Assembly: GCF_014161445.1 (NCBI RefSeq)
Contig: NZ_JABBXA010000002.1
Location: forward strand, 728,351 to 792,350
Reading direction: 5' to 3'
Length of the DNA: 64,000 bases
Source: Microbispora sp. H13382
GTDB taxonomy: Bacteria > Actinomycetota > Actinomycetes > Streptosporangiales > Streptosporangiaceae
Shown here: positions 23,448 through 32,645 of the stretch, piece by piece
Position numbering within the stretch: position 1 is the first letter of the stretch
How the letters are laid out: each line of letters begins with the position of its first letter
Notes under the pieces: model-generated
What the model was told of the DNA's origin: nothing
The model's input: only the letters and a program-made list of their open reading frames with translations
Database searches by the model: none
Made by a program: the position numbers and the translations under genes

Positions 23448-25571
23448 GTGCTCGCCAGGGCGCCGAGGCTGGAGGATCCGCGCCTCGCGCTCGGCTTCGG
23501 CCTGACCGGGGCCGCCTGCCTGGCGATCCCGCTGCTCACGGGCCTGCTCACCGGTCACCCGGCGGGCGGCGCGACCGTCGGTCTCGGCGCGTGGCTGGTC
23601 GCGGGGCGGGCCATCGGGAACCCCGCGGGCGTGCGCACGCCGTACCTGCTCGGGGTCGTGCTGTCGGTCGGCGTGGGGACGTCGCTGGGGGTCCTGCTGG
23701 CGGGCAGCGGCTGGCTCATGGTCGTCGTCGCCTCGGCCCTGGCCGGGCTGGGCGGCCTGGTGCGCCCGATCGGCGTCACCCCGGCACTCACACTGCTGCT
23801 GACCGCGGCCAACCCGCTGCCGCTCGACCCCGCGCCGCACACGGGCCTGCAACTGCTCGGCGGGCTGCTGGCGGCCGTGCTGCTCACCCTGCCCTGGCCG
23901 TGGCGGCGCACCCGCCCGATCGTCACGATGCTGGGCGAGGCGGCCGACACCCTGGCCGGGCTGGCCGAGGCGGTGGCCGACCCCGCGGTGGGTCAGGACG
24001 AGTGGGACGGGCGCCGCAGGACGGCCTCCGACGCGATCGCCGAGATCCGTACGGCCCGCGCCCGCCGCCTGCGGTGGGAGCGGTCGCGGGCGGCCGAGGA
24101 CGTCGCGTTCGCGCTGCGCCGGGTGTTCCACGAGATCATCGCGCTGCGCGGGCTGTGCGGCACGCTGGCGCGGCGGGCGCCCGGGGCGGCGGACGAGGTG
24201 GGACTCGGCGACCTCGTGGACTCGCTGTCCGCGTCGCTGCGGGCCTACCTGGCGGAGTGCCCGCCCGAGCAGGTGCCGGTCGTGGACTTCGGCGACCGGG
24301 TGGACCGGCTGCGCGAGCGGGGCACGTGCGGCAAGCGCGAGATGGTCGTGCTCGTCCTTCTGCGGCAGATCGCGCACAGCGCCGGACGGATCCAGACGGC
24401 GCTCGACGGATCCGCCGAGGCGGCCCGCCGCCTGTGCGCGCCCGGCCTCGCCCCCGCTCTCGACATGGCCACCCTGGCGGTTCCCCCGCCGCTCGCCTTC
24501 GACGACCCGCGCGTGCGGCACGCCCTGCGGGTCCTGCTCGGCACCGCCTTCGCCTCGATCGTCATCGTGCTGTTCAAGCCCGCGTTCCCGCACTGGCTGG
24601 TGATCGCGGTGCTGGTCACCATCCAGCCGACGTACGGGGAGACGCGGGCCAGGGTGTGGTGGCGGGTGGGCGGCAGCACGGCCGGCGGGCTGGTCTCCGC
24701 CGCGATCCTGCACGCCGCGCCCGGCCATTGGCCGCTGGTCGCGCTGATCGGGGTGTCGGCCGCGCTGGCGTTCGGCCTGGCCCCGACGCACCACGCGTAC
24801 TGGGCGACGTTCATGACGATGTGCGTGCTGCTGCTGCTCGACTTCCAGGTGCCGCAGACCGAGAAGATCGCCGAGTCGCGGGTGGTGCTGACCGTCGTCG
24901 GCGGCGTCATCGCCATCGCGTGCACGCGGCTGCTGTGGCCGCGGGGGGAGACGGACCGGCTGGCCGAGCGGGTCGGCCGGATGCTCGACTCGCACGCGGT
25001 GGTCGCCCGGGCGCTCGCGCAGCTGGCGCGGGGGAGGGCGGACGCCGAGCGGGCCGAGGAACGGATCAGGAAGGCCGCGGTGGACGCCGAGATGGTCGCC
25101 GCGGCGCTCGACTACATCGCGAAGGAGCCCGGGGGCGCGGCCCCCGGCGCCGTCGACGAGGCCCTGGAGGCCGCCCAGCGGGTCCGCGACGACCTCCTGA
25201 CGCTGATCTCGGTGTTCCGTGACGAGCCGACCGGCGCCGGGCCGGTCCCCGACGTCCTGGACGCCGTGGCCGGACACCTGCGGGCCGCCGCGGAGGCCGT
25301 GCGGGGGCGGGAGCCGTACGAGGAACCGGCGGCGGACGTGGGCCGGGGGCTCGCGGACGACGCCGCGTGGGTCGGCGCCCAGGCCGAGCGCCGGCTCACG
25401 GAACTCGAGACGGACGCGGCCGAGCCGGGCCCGCGGGCGGCCGCGAGCGAGCCGGGTTCGGGGCGGGCGCTGCTGCGCACCGCCGCGGTCGACCAGGCGC
25501 TGCGCTCGCTGGACGCCGACGCCGTACGGCTGTGCGCGGCGTCGGCCGGGGCGTTCGCGGCCCCGCCGTGA
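23448..25571 (+). CDS. FUSC-family (aromatic acid exporter-like) membrane protein
   Basis: The 707-residue protein has the FUSC layout: an N-terminal block of about six membrane helices (residues 10-150), a soluble helical stretch, a second block (about 360-500, including FKPAFPHWLVIAVLVTIQPTYGETRARVWWRVGGST, the family core), and a charged C-terminal tail. Family members are linked to efflux of aromatic acids or fusaric acid; the substrate here is unknown. The start is GTG with weak CAGGAA upstream. It ends 32 nt before the convergent serB. Confidence 0.82.
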   Translation: MLARAPRLEDPRLALGFGLTGAACLAIPLLTGLLTGHPAGGATVGLGAWLVAGRAIGNPAGVRTPYLLGVVLSVGVGTSLGVLLAGSGWLMVVVASALAGLGGLVRPIGVTPALTLLLTAANPLPLDPAPHTGLQLLGGLLAAVLLTLPWPWRRTRPIVTMLGEAADTLAGLAEAVADPAVGQDEWDGRRRTASDAIAEIRTARARRLRWERSRAAEDVAFALRRVFHEIIALRGLCGTLARRAPGAADEVGLGDLVDSLSASLRAYLAECPPEQVPVVDFGDRVDRLRERGTCGKREMVVLVLLRQIAHSAGRIQTALDGSAEAARRLCAPGLAPALDMATLAVPPPLAFDDPRVRHALRVLLGTAFASIVIVLFKPAFPHWLVIAVLVTIQPTYGETRARVWWRVGGSTAGGLVSAAILHAAPGHWPLVALIGVSAALAFGLAPTHHAYWATFMTMCVLLLLDFQVPQTEKIAESRVVLTVVGGVIAIACTRLLWPRGETDRLAERVGRMLDSHAVVARALAQLARGRADAERAEERIRKAAVDAEMVAAALDYIAKEPGGAAPGAVDEALEAAQRVRDDLLTLISVFRDEPTGAGPVPDVLDAVAGHLRAAAEAVRGREPYEEPAADVGRGLADDAAWVGAQAERRLTELETDAAEPGPRAAASEPGSGRALLRTAAVDQALRSLDADAVRLCAASAGAFAAPP

Positions 25572-25603
25572 CCAATCCCGCCGCCGGCACGGGCGGCCCC
25601 TCC

Positions 25604-26827
25604 TCAGGTCAGGGCGGGCGGCATGCCGTCCTCGGCGTCGGCCGCCTCGACCTCCTCGCGGGAGATGCCGAGCAGGTAGAGGATCGAGTCGAGGTACGGC
25701 ACGTTGACCGCGGTGTCGGCGGCCTGCCGCACGATCGGCTTGGCGTTGAAGGCGATGCCGAGCCCGGCGGCGGCGAACATGTCGAGGTCGTTCGCGCCGT
25801 CGCCGATCGCGACGGTCTGGCTCAGCGGGATGCCCGCCTCGGCGGCGAAGCGCTCCAGCGCGCGGGCCTTGCCCGGCCGGTCCACGATCTCGCCGACCAC
25901 CCGGCCGGTGAGCCGGCCGTCCACGACCTCCAGGGTGTTGGCGGCCGAGTAGTCGATGCCGAGGTCGGCCACGAGGGAGTCGGTGATCTGGGTGAAGCCG
26001 CCGCTGACGATCGCAAAGCGGTAGTCCAGCCGCTTGAGGGTGCGCACCAGCGTGCGCGCGCCGGGGGTGAGGACGACCTCCTTGACGACCTTCTCGAAGA
26101 CCTCCTCCGACAGCCCCTCGAGCAGCGCGACCCGCCTGACCAGCGACTCGGCGAAGTCGAGCTCGCCCCGCATGGCCTCGTCGGTGACCCGGGCGACCTC
26201 GTCGAGGCAGCCGGCGTGCCGCGCCAGCAGCTCGATGACCTCGTTCTGGATCAGGGTCGAGTCGACGTCCATCACGATGAGGCGCTTGGCGCGGCGGTGC
26301 AGGCCGGTGCGCTGCACGGCGACGTCCACCTGCTGGGCCGCCGCCTCGGCGGCGAGTTCCGCCCGCATCGCCTGGGGGTCGGCGCCGGACACGGCGAGCT
26401 CGATGCACGTCACCGGATAGCTCGACAGCCGTTCGATCCTGTCGATGTTGGCGCCGCTCGCCGCGATGCGGCCGGCGATCCCGGCCATGGCGGCGGGCAG
26501 CAGCGGCGCGCCCAGGACGGTGACGTGCAGCCGTCCGCGCCGTCGCTTCTCTTTGGAGGTCGTGCCGGTGGCGATCTCCAGGTCCATGTCGAGGTCGGCG
26601 GCGACCTGCTCGACGGCCGTCCACAGGCCGCCGATGGTGCTTCCGGTGCCGGACGGCGGTCCCCCGGCGTAGGCGACGAGTACGCCCAAAGTGAGGCGGC
26701 CACGGATGACGACCTGCTCCACGTCGGCCACGACGACCGGGAACCCGGCCAGCACGGCGAACAGCCGCGAGGTGACGCCCGGGCGATCAGGACCGGTCAG
26801 CGTGATCAGGAGCGTGCGCTGGTTCAC
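25604..26827 (-). CDS. serB: Phosphoserine phosphatase with N-terminal ACT domains
   Basis: The 407-residue enzyme catalyses the last step of serine synthesis. Two ACT domains (about 5-80 and 98-170) precede the HAD domain with the nucleophile motif DVDSTLIQNE (Asp187, Asp189) and the GDGANDLDMF loop. The start is set at GTG 26827 because TAACCT (minus strand, 26841-26836) lies 8 nt before it and there is no Shine-Dalgarno, suggesting a leaderless mRNA; an ATG 10 codons further upstream would overlap that element. Confidence 0.93.
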   Translation of the reverse strand: MNQRTLLITLTGPDRPGVTSRLFAVLAGFPVVVADVEQVVIRGRLTLGVLVAYAGGPPSGTGSTIGGLWTAVEQVAADLDMDLEIATGTTSKEKRRRGRLHVTVLGAPLLPAAMAGIAGRIAASGANIDRIERLSSYPVTCIELAVSGADPQAMRAELAAEAAAQQVDVAVQRTGLHRRAKRLIVMDVDSTLIQNEVIELLARHAGCLDEVARVTDEAMRGELDFAESLVRRVALLEGLSEEVFEKVVKEVVLTPGARTLVRTLKRLDYRFAIVSGGFTQITDSLVADLGIDYSAANTLEVVDGRLTGRVVGEIVDRPGKARALERFAAEAGIPLSQTVAIGDGANDLDMFAAAGLGIAFNAKPIVRQAADTAVNVPYLDSILYLLGISREEVEAADAEDGMPPALT

Positions 26828-26835
26828 GTTGTTTG

Positions 26836-26841
26836 AGGTTA
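26836..26841 (-). promoter_or_regulatory. Candidate -10 element of serB
   Basis: TAACCT on the minus strand, 8 nt before the GTG start; no clear -35. Confidence 0.45.
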
Positions 26842-27015
26842 CTGCGCCGCTTGTCATGAGCGCGCACGAGGTTCACGATGCGGACGCCTTCATGCCCCCG
26901 CCCTGAGGGACCGCTGTCATTTCCGCATGTCGTCATGGTGGTGGGCCGCGGAGCGGGCCGGGAGAGACGGGACGCCTCACCGTGGCCGGCACCCCCGAGG
27001 AAGGACGCGACGCGC

Positions 27016-27750
27016 ATGACGATCTCTCTGCAGTCCCAGCACTCCCTTGGCTCCGGCCGCTACACCGTCGGGCTCGCGGAGAGCGCCGCCGACCTGCGTG
27101 CCGCCCAGCGCCTGCGGTACGAGGTGTTCGCCGAGGAGATGGGGGCACGGCTCGACTCCCCGCTTAACGGGCTCGACGTCGAGCCGCTCGACGCGTACTG
27201 CGACCACCTCCTCGTCCGCGAGGGGGACACGGTGGTCGGCACCTACCGCCTGCTGCCGCCCCGCCGCAGCGACCGGCTCTACTCCGACTCCGAGTTCGAC
27301 CTCGGCGCGCTGGAGGGCCTGCGCGGCGACCTGGTCGAGGCCGGGCGCACGTGCGTGCACCCGGACCACCGCGGCGGGACGGTCGTCGCCCTGATGTGGG
27401 CCGGGATCGCCCAGTACATGACCAGCCGCGGGCACGCCTGGCTGGCGGGCTGCTGCTCGGTGCCCCTGGACGACGGCGGCGTGACCGCGGCCGGGATCGT
27501 CGACCGGGTGCCGCTGGGGCCCGAGGAGCGCCGCGTGACGCCGCACACGCCCTGGCGCGACGCGGGGGTGCCGCGTTCCGACCGGTTCGTGCTGCCGCCG
27601 CTGCTGCGCGGCTACCTGCGTCTCGGCGCGTGGGTCTGCGGCGCCCCCGCGCACGATCCGGCGTTCGGCACCGCCGACTTCTTCGTGCTGCTCTCGGTGG
27701 CCGACGCCGACCCCCGCTACCTGCGGCGCTTCCTGGGACAGGCGCGGTGA
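27016..27750 (+). CDS. GNAT-type N-acyltransferase, OlsB/hemolysin-like
   Basis: The 244-residue protein has the Acetyltransf_5 core: RLRYEVFAEEMGA (35-47), CDHLLV, VGTYRLL, and EAGRTCVHPDHRGG. This family includes OlsB, which adds a 3-hydroxy fatty acyl chain to ornithine to make lyso-ornithine lipid. The ATG at 27016 follows GAGGAAGGA. Its stop overlaps the start of a PlsC-type acyltransferase (GTGA), the arrangement of olsB-olsA pairs. Ornithine-lipid synthesis is a strong but indirect inference. Confidence 0.82.
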   Translation: MTISLQSQHSLGSGRYTVGLAESAADLRAAQRLRYEVFAEEMGARLDSPLNGLDVEPLDAYCDHLLVREGDTVVGTYRLLPPRRSDRLYSDSEFDLGALEGLRGDLVEAGRTCVHPDHRGGTVVALMWAGIAQYMTSRGHAWLAGCCSVPLDDGGVTAAGIVDRVPLGPEERRVTPHTPWRDAGVPRSDRFVLPPLLRGYLRLGAWVCGAPAHDPAFGTADFFVLLSVADADPRYLRRFLGQAR

Positions 27751-28673
27751 GCGCCGTCACGCACCAGCCGGCGGCCTCCTCCGCCTGGCTGCCGGTCTCT
27801 CCCTGCGCGCCCGGCGCCTGCCTGCGCGCGCAGGCGCGTACGGCCGGCCCCCTGCGCCGGGCCGCCCGCCTGACGGGCGCGGTCGCCGTGCTGATCGCCG
27901 GCCTGCCGATCGCGCTCACGCTGGGGCGTACGGCACGGCGTGGGGCGGCCACCATGCTGTGGTCGCGGCTGCTGCTGCGGGCCCTCGGCGTGCGGCTCGT
28001 GACGCGCCGGGGGTTCTCCTTCATCGGGGGGTCGGCGCGGGCGCGGGCCGTGCCCGAGGAGGACGGGCCCGCCCTGCTCGTCGGCAACCACGTCTCCTGG
28101 CTCGATCCCCTGGTCATCACGGCGACCGTCGCCTGCCGCCCGCTGGCCAAGGCCGAGGTGGGCAGGTGGCCGATCGTCCGCACGCTCGCCGCCGGGGGCG
28201 GCGCGCTGTTCATCGACAGGGACAGGATGTCCGCCCTGCCGGGGGTCGTCGCGGACATGACCGCCGCGCTGCGGAGCGGCGAGAGCGTGGCCGCGTTCCC
28301 GGAGGGCACCACGTGGTGCGGACGGGAGATGGGCGGCTTCCGGCCCGCGGTGTTCCAGGCCGCGCTCGACGCGGGGGTGCCCGTACGGCCGGTGGCGCTG
28401 CGGTTCGTGGAGGGGACGGGCGACCGCGCGGCCCTGTCCACCCGGCCGTCGTACGTCGGGGACGACACGCTGCTCGCGTCCGTCCTGCGGATCGTCGCGA
28501 CCAGGGACCTCGTCGCGGAGGTGACGCTCTTCCCCGCCGTACGGCTCGACCGTCCGGCCGTGTACGGCGAGCGCGCCCGCCGGGGGGAGGCACGTGCGGC
28601 GCTGGCGCGCATCGCCGAGGCTCAGGTCAGGACCGGGCTCACGGAACCGGAGGGGCAGGCCCTGGCGGCCTGA
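27747..28673 (+). CDS. Lysophospholipid/lyso-ornithine-lipid acyltransferase (PlsC family, OlsA-like)
   Basis: The 308-residue protein has one N-terminal hydrophobic segment (about 38-60) and the acyltransferase motifs NHVSWLDP (catalytic HxxxxD) and FPEGTT. The GTG start overlaps the stop of the N-acyltransferase, so the two are translationally coupled and probably act in sequence: N-acylation, then O-acylation, at the membrane. General 1-acylglycerol-phosphate acylation is the alternative. Confidence 0.85.
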   Translation: MSAVTHQPAASSAWLPVSPCAPGACLRAQARTAGPLRRAARLTGAVAVLIAGLPIALTLGRTARRGAATMLWSRLLLRALGVRLVTRRGFSFIGGSARARAVPEEDGPALLVGNHVSWLDPLVITATVACRPLAKAEVGRWPIVRTLAAGGGALFIDRDRMSALPGVVADMTAALRSGESVAAFPEGTTWCGREMGGFRPAVFQAALDAGVPVRPVALRFVEGTGDRAALSTRPSYVGDDTLLASVLRIVATRDLVAEVTLFPAVRLDRPAVYGERARRGEARAALARIAEAQVRTGLTEPEGQALAA

Positions 28674-28689
28674 GACGGCAGGAGCGGCC

Positions 28690-28751
28690 CCCGGAAACGG
28701 CTCGCGCCCGACTGGCGAGGCCCGGAAAAGGCTCGCGCCCGCCCGGCGAGG
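28690..28751. repeat. 31-bp tandem duplication forming two hairpins between convergent genes
   Basis: Units 28690-28720 and 28721-28751 differ at four positions. Each contains CTCGC...GCGAG, able to fold into a small hairpin, in the 124-bp gap between the convergent olsA-like gene and the secreted-protein gene; probably a bidirectional terminator. Confidence 0.7.
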
Positions 28752-28797
28752 CCGGACGGGCGCCATGGACAGGGGACTTTCCGCGTCGCGCGGGGGC

Positions 28798-29385
28798 TCA
28801 GCGGGTGATCGAGCTCTTCGTCTTCACCCAGCCGATGCTGTCGCCGAACTCGCTGAGCAGTTCCTTCGGGTCGGTGGTCAGCGACGTGTCGGTGACCGCC
28901 CCGCCGAAGTAACCGTAGAGCTTGCCGCTGGCCGACCCGCTCACCTGGGCCTTCGCCCAGAACGTGTAGCTCCTGCCCTTCTTCAGACCGGGCAGCACGC
29001 ACAGCGCGCGGGTCCGCTCCCGCGTGCAGTGCTCGTTGTAGTTGGTGCCGCGCGGGACGTAGATCCGGGTCTTGGTGACGTTCTTGGGGAACTTGACCGC
29101 AAGGAAGATCTCGTCGGTTCTCGTCTTGAGCTTGTTGACGAGCGTGACCTTGAAGGACACCACGCGTCCGCGACGGACGCTGTAGGGATAGCTGACCTGG
29201 ATGCGGACGGGCGCCGACGCCGCCTTGGCCGAGGCGGACGCCGTGGACGCCGTGGACGCCGTGGACGCGGTGACCGCGGTGGTCGCGGTGGACGCGGCGG
29301 AGGCGGGCAGGCCGGAGGCGACCAGCGCGCCCGCGGCCAGTGGCACGGCCAGCAGCGCGGTCGGCTTGCCGATGGGGGTACGCAT
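28798..29385 (-). CDS. Secreted protein of unknown function
   Basis: The 195-residue reading starts at ATG 29385 with a signal peptide (hydrophobic core ALLAVPLAAGALVASGL, cleavage after ASA). A (TAS)n linker follows, then a beta-rich domain resembling DUF11/Ig-type adhesion folds (RIQVSYPYSVRRGRVVSFKV...) with two cysteines (near HCTRERTRALC) that could form a disulfide. An ATG at 29427 in the same frame overlaps the queA stop (TGATG) and would add 14 residues; that junction suggests coupling to queA. I do not recognise a function. Confidence 0.7.
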   Translation of the reverse strand: MRTPIGKPTALLAVPLAAGALVASGLPASAASTATTAVTASTASTASTASASAKAASAPVRIQVSYPYSVRRGRVVSFKVTLVNKLKTRTDEIFLAVKFPKNVTKTRIYVPRGTNYNEHCTRERTRALCVLPGLKKGRSYTFWAKAQVSGSASGKLYGYFGGAVTDTSLTTDPKELLSEFGDSIGWVKTKSSITR

Positions 29386-29426
29386 GCGGAAAGCCTTGAC
29401 GATCGAGATCACGGTTCGATCACGCA

Positions 29427-30647
29427 TCACAGGATGAGATGGCTGTCGCCGAACTCGTGCCAGAGGTAGCCCTCGTCGATCGCCGCTTCGTACGCGCGGG
29501 CAAGGACGCCGGTCCCGGTGATCGCCGACAGCATCATCAGATGGCTGGAGCGGGGCTCGTGCAGGCCCGTGACCAGGCCGTCCACCGCTCGCACGCCTCC
29601 CTCCGGCGTGACGACGTGAGAGGTCCAGCCCGTCGCCGCCCGCACCGTTCCCGGGACGGCGGCGTCGAGGGCGGCGGTCTCCAGAGCCCGTACGACGGTC
29701 GTGCCGACGGCGATCACCCGGCCCCCGTGCTCGCGGGTGATGTTCACCTGCCGTGCCGTCCGCGGGGAGACCGAGAACCACTCGGGATAGGGCGGTTCGT
29801 CCTTCTCGGGAGACGCGACCCCGGTGTGCAGCGTGATCGGCGCGACGCCGATCCCCCGGCTGACCAGCGCGGTGACGAGTTCCGGGGTGAACGGCCGGCC
29901 CGCGCTGGGCATCTCCGCGCTGCCCGGCTCGACCCCGAAGACCGTCTGGTAGTCGGCGAGCGGCCAGTCGCGCCCCACGTAGCCGTACCGGATGGGCACG
30001 CCGTGCGCGGCGAGGTAGGAGAGCACGTCGCGGTCCAGCCGGGCGCGCCACAGGCGCGGCGTCTCCTGCGCCAGCAGGCGCAGCGTGGCGCCTCCCGGCA
30101 ACGGCAGCCACTCTCCGGGCGCGGCGCCGGAGTAGGGCTCCGTCGCCGTCGCCGTACGGCGGCGCAGCTCGACCAGCCACTCGCCGGACGCGAGCCGGCC
30201 GGAGAAGTGGACGGCGAGCCGGTCCAGCCGCACCGCCGCGGGCAGGGTGGCGGAGTTGTTGACCACCAGCAGGTCGCCGGGGGACAGCAGCGACGGCAGG
30301 TCGGCGAAGACGTGGTGGGTGGCCTCGCCGGTGTCGCGGCGGGACACCAGCAGCCTGACCTCGTCGCGGCGCAGCCCGCGGGCCTCCGGTGGCTCGTGCG
30401 CCTCCAGCGGCGCCGTCAGTGCGAACTCGAACGATCCCCCCGGCCCGTACGGCCGGATTCCACCGGGGAGGGCTTCGGTCCGTGCGGGCGCCGGGCCGGC
30501 CTCGCCCGCCGGGCCGGGGCCGGCGGTCGCGGGGGAATCGGCCCGGCTCCGGGCGGCGGCGTGAGGACCGGGGCCGGCCTCGTCCCGGCGGGCGGCGTGA
30601 GGACCGGCGTCGTCCCGGCGGACGACGTGGGGGCCGGGGGTGGTCAT
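29427..30647 (-). CDS. queA: QueA-family S-adenosylmethionine:tRNA ribosyltransferase-isomerase
   Basis: The 406-residue protein matches QueA from about residue 85 onward (RRDEVRLLVSRR, DLLVVNNSATLPA, PFTPELVTALVSRGIGVAPITLHTG, HEPRSSHLMMLSAI). QueA transfers and isomerises the ribosyl group of SAM onto preQ1 in tRNA to form epoxyqueuosine. The first 85 residues are a Pro/Ala/Gly/Arg-rich, repeat-bearing extension (GPHAARRDEAGPGPHAA) not typical of the family. The ATG overlaps the stop of the upstream SDR gene. No other queuosine genes are in the window, so its substrate in this organism is open. Confidence 0.85.
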   Translation of the reverse strand: MTTPGPHVVRRDDAGPHAARRDEAGPGPHAAARSRADSPATAGPGPAGEAGPAPARTEALPGGIRPYGPGGSFEFALTAPLEAHEPPEARGLRRDEVRLLVSRRDTGEATHHVFADLPSLLSPGDLLVVNNSATLPAAVRLDRLAVHFSGRLASGEWLVELRRRTATATEPYSGAAPGEWLPLPGGATLRLLAQETPRLWRARLDRDVLSYLAAHGVPIRYGYVGRDWPLADYQTVFGVEPGSAEMPSAGRPFTPELVTALVSRGIGVAPITLHTGVASPEKDEPPYPEWFSVSPRTARQVNITREHGGRVIAVGTTVVRALETAALDAAVPGTVRAATGWTSHVVTPEGGVRAVDGLVTGLHEPRSSHLMMLSAITGTGVLARAYEAAIDEGYLWHEFGDSHLIL

Positions 30648-31306
30648 TGCAGCTCTCCCCGGGTGAAGCGGCCGGGCGCGGGGCGGTCGCGCACGAGGCG
30701 CAGCAGCGCCGGGACCACGCTCTCGGGCGGCGGCGCGGCCCCGGCCTCCTCCGGGCCGACGGCGTCGGCCAGCATGCGGGTGCGCATCTCGCCGGGATCC
30801 ACCCACCAGACCGCGACGTCGGGCTCCTCGGCGGCGAGGACGTTGGAGACCTGGTCGAGAGCGGCCTTGGTCGCGCCGTAGCCGCCCCAGCCCTCGTACG
30901 CCTCGACGGCGGCGTCGGACGAGACGTTGAGGATCGCGCCCCGCCGCTTGCGCAGCGCGGGCAGCGTCGCCTGCGCCAGCGCGAGCGGCGCGATCACGTT
31001 GGTCTCGAACAGCGCGCGCAGCGCGTCCAGCGGGTAGTCGGCGAGCCTGGGCATCGGGGCGGGCCCGAGCCCGCTGGCGTTGTTGACCAGGAGGTCGAGC
31101 TCGGGCACGGCCTCGGCGAGCCTGGCCACGTGCGCCGGGTCGGCGACGTCACCCGGGAAGGCCCGGGCGCCGAGGTCGAAGGCCGCGGACATCAGGTCCT
31201 CCTCGCCCCGGGCGGTGAGCAGGAGCGACCAGCCGTCGGCGGCGAGCGCCTTGGCGAGAGCGAGTCCCAGCCCGCGGGACGCTCCGGTGATGAGTGCGTG
31301 CTTCAT
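30644..31306 (-). CDS. Short-chain dehydrogenase/reductase
   Basis: The 220-residue Rossmann enzyme shows the cofactor motif TGASRGLG (7-14), NNASG in place of NNAG, and the catalytic YGATK (YxxxK). The Asp after the second strand is replaced by a region with Arg, so NADP(H) use is plausible. It leads an operon with queA (ATGA overlap) and the secreted protein. The substrate is unknown. ATG 31306 is chosen over longer readings because homology begins there. Confidence 0.85.
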   Translation of the reverse strand: MKHALITGASRGLGLALAKALAADGWSLLLTARGEEDLMSAAFDLGARAFPGDVADPAHVARLAEAVPELDLLVNNASGLGPAPMPRLADYPLDALRALFETNVIAPLALAQATLPALRKRRGAILNVSSDAAVEAYEGWGGYGATKAALDQVSNVLAAEEPDVAVWWVDPGEMRTRMLADAVGPEEAGAAPPPESVVPALLRLVRDRPAPGRFTRGELQ

Positions 31307-31418
31307 GCGCTTCACGCTAGAAATCGGCACGTCAGGCGCACATCGGACGCAGGTCCGGCCGCCGCTCGGCATTTGGGACTAGGACCCGCGGCCGACGCGG
31401 GACGCCCGATTCGCGGCC

Positions 31419-31424
31419 TAGTCT
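31419..31424 (+). promoter_or_regulatory. Candidate -10 element of the sensor-kinase operon
   Basis: TAGTCT lies 6 nt before GTG 31431, with no Shine-Dalgarno; suggests a leaderless mRNA. A GGGACT..GGACCC near-palindrome lies upstream at about 31376-31388. Confidence 0.45.
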
Positions 31425-31430
31425 GTGTCC

Positions 31431-32645
31431 GTGCCCCAGCCCGCCGACCCCGCTGCCGACCCTGCCGCCAGCCCTGCCGCCGGCCCTGCTGCCGTGTCCG
31501 CACGGGACCGCGACGCGGTGCTGCACGCGGTCAGCTCGGCCGTGCTCGCCGTCACCCGGCACCTGTCGGTCCGGGAGGTCCTCCAGGTGATCGTGCGGTC
31601 GGCGGCGCGGCTGCTCGACGCGAAGTACGCCGCGCTCGGCGTGCCCGACGACGACGGCGCGTTCGCCGAGTTCGTGGCCGAGGGCATCTCCGACGAGCAG
31701 TGGAAGGCCATCGGCCCGACCCCGCGCCAGCACGGCATGCTGGGCGCGATGCTGCGTGAGGGGGCACCGGTCCGGCTGGCCGACATCCGCAAGGACCCCA
31801 GGTTCGAGTGGTGGCCGAAGGCCCATCCGATCCTCAAGGAGTTCCTGGGCGTGCCGATCATGGACGGCGGCACGGTCCTCGGGATCATCTTCCTGTCCAA
31901 CAAGCGGACGCCCGGCGGGTTCGGCGAGGCCGACGAGGAACTGCTGACGTTGTTCGCGGCGCACGCCGCCATCGCGATCATCAATGCCCGGCTCTACGAG
32001 CGGGGGCGCGAGCTCACGGTGATCGAGGAACGCACCCGCATGGCCCGCGAACTGCACGACGCCGTCAGCCAGAAGCTGTTCTCGCTGCGGCTGACCGCGC
32101 GGGCCGCCGCCGCGCTCGCCCGTACGGACCCCGAGCGGGCGGCCGAGGCGATCGACCGGGTCGAGCGGATGGCGGGAGAGGCCCTGACCGAGCTGCGCGC
32201 GGTGATCGTGGAGCTGCGCCCGCCCGAGCTGGACCGGCACGGCCTGGTGGAGAGCCTGCGCAAGCAGGTGGCCCTCCTCGACCGCCTGCACCCCATGACG
32301 GTCGCCTTCACGGCCGAGGGCGAGCCGCCCGGCGACTCCGGCTCCGATTCGGCGCCGGAGATCGAGGTCGCCGTGCTCCGGGTCGCCCAGGAGGCGCTGC
32401 ACAACGCCGTACGGCACGCCCGGGCCGCCCGCATCGACGTACGGCTCGCGCACGAGGAGGCCGGGCTCGTGCTGGAGGTGAGCGACGACGGCGCGGGGTT
32501 CGACAGCACCGGGCTCGACGGTGCGGGAGTGCACGGCCTCGGTCTGCCGTCCATGAGCGACCGGGCGCAGGCCGTCGGCGGCAGGTTGTCGGTCTCCTCC
32601 GCGCCCGGCCGCGGCACGACCGTACGACTGGAGGTGCCCGCGTGA
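31431..32645 (+). CDS. GAF-domain sensor histidine kinase (HisKA_3)
   Basis: The 404-residue cytosolic kinase has a repetitive Pro/Ala N-terminus, one GAF domain (about 35-190, including [20 protein letters not shown]), a HisKA_3 dimerisation helix with phospho-acceptor His209 ([10 protein letters not shown]) and an HATPase_c domain ([24 protein letters not shown]). It is of the NarL-partner type without membrane segments. The signal is unknown; single-GAF kinases of this layout respond to varied small ligands. The stop overlaps the start of the response regulator (GTGA). GTG 31425 is an alternative start. Confidence 0.9.
   Translation: MPQPADPAADPAASPAAGPAAVSARDRDAVLHAVSSAVLAVTRHLSVREVLQVIVRSAARLLDAKYAALGVPDDDGAFAEFVAEGISDEQWKAIGPTPRQHGMLGAMLREGAPVRLADIRKDPRFEWWPKAHPILKEFLGVPIMDGGTVLGIIFLSNKRTPGGFGEADEELLTLFAAHAAIAIINARLYERGRELTVIEERTRMARELHDAVSQKLFSLRLTARAAAALARTDPERAAEAIDRVERMAGEALTELRAVIVELRPPELDRHGLVESLRKQVALLDRLHPMTVAFTAEGEPPGDSGSDSAPEIEVAVLRVAQEALHNAVRHARAARIDVRLAHEEAGLVLEVSDDGAGFDSTGLDGAGVHGLGLPSMSDRAQAVGGRLSVSSAPGRGTTVRLEVPA

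Noticed and set aside
22002..26624. A 1540-codon open frame antisense to hppA, sixA and the FUSC gene
   Set aside because: It is a by-product of high GC content opposite well-supported genes; the translation is low-complexity Arg/Gly/Pro and matches no family.
31363..31400. DosR/DevR box upstream of the GAF kinase
   Set aside because: A GGGACT..GGACCC near-palindrome is present, but spacing and flanks do not fit the DosR consensus, so I mention it only as a possible site.
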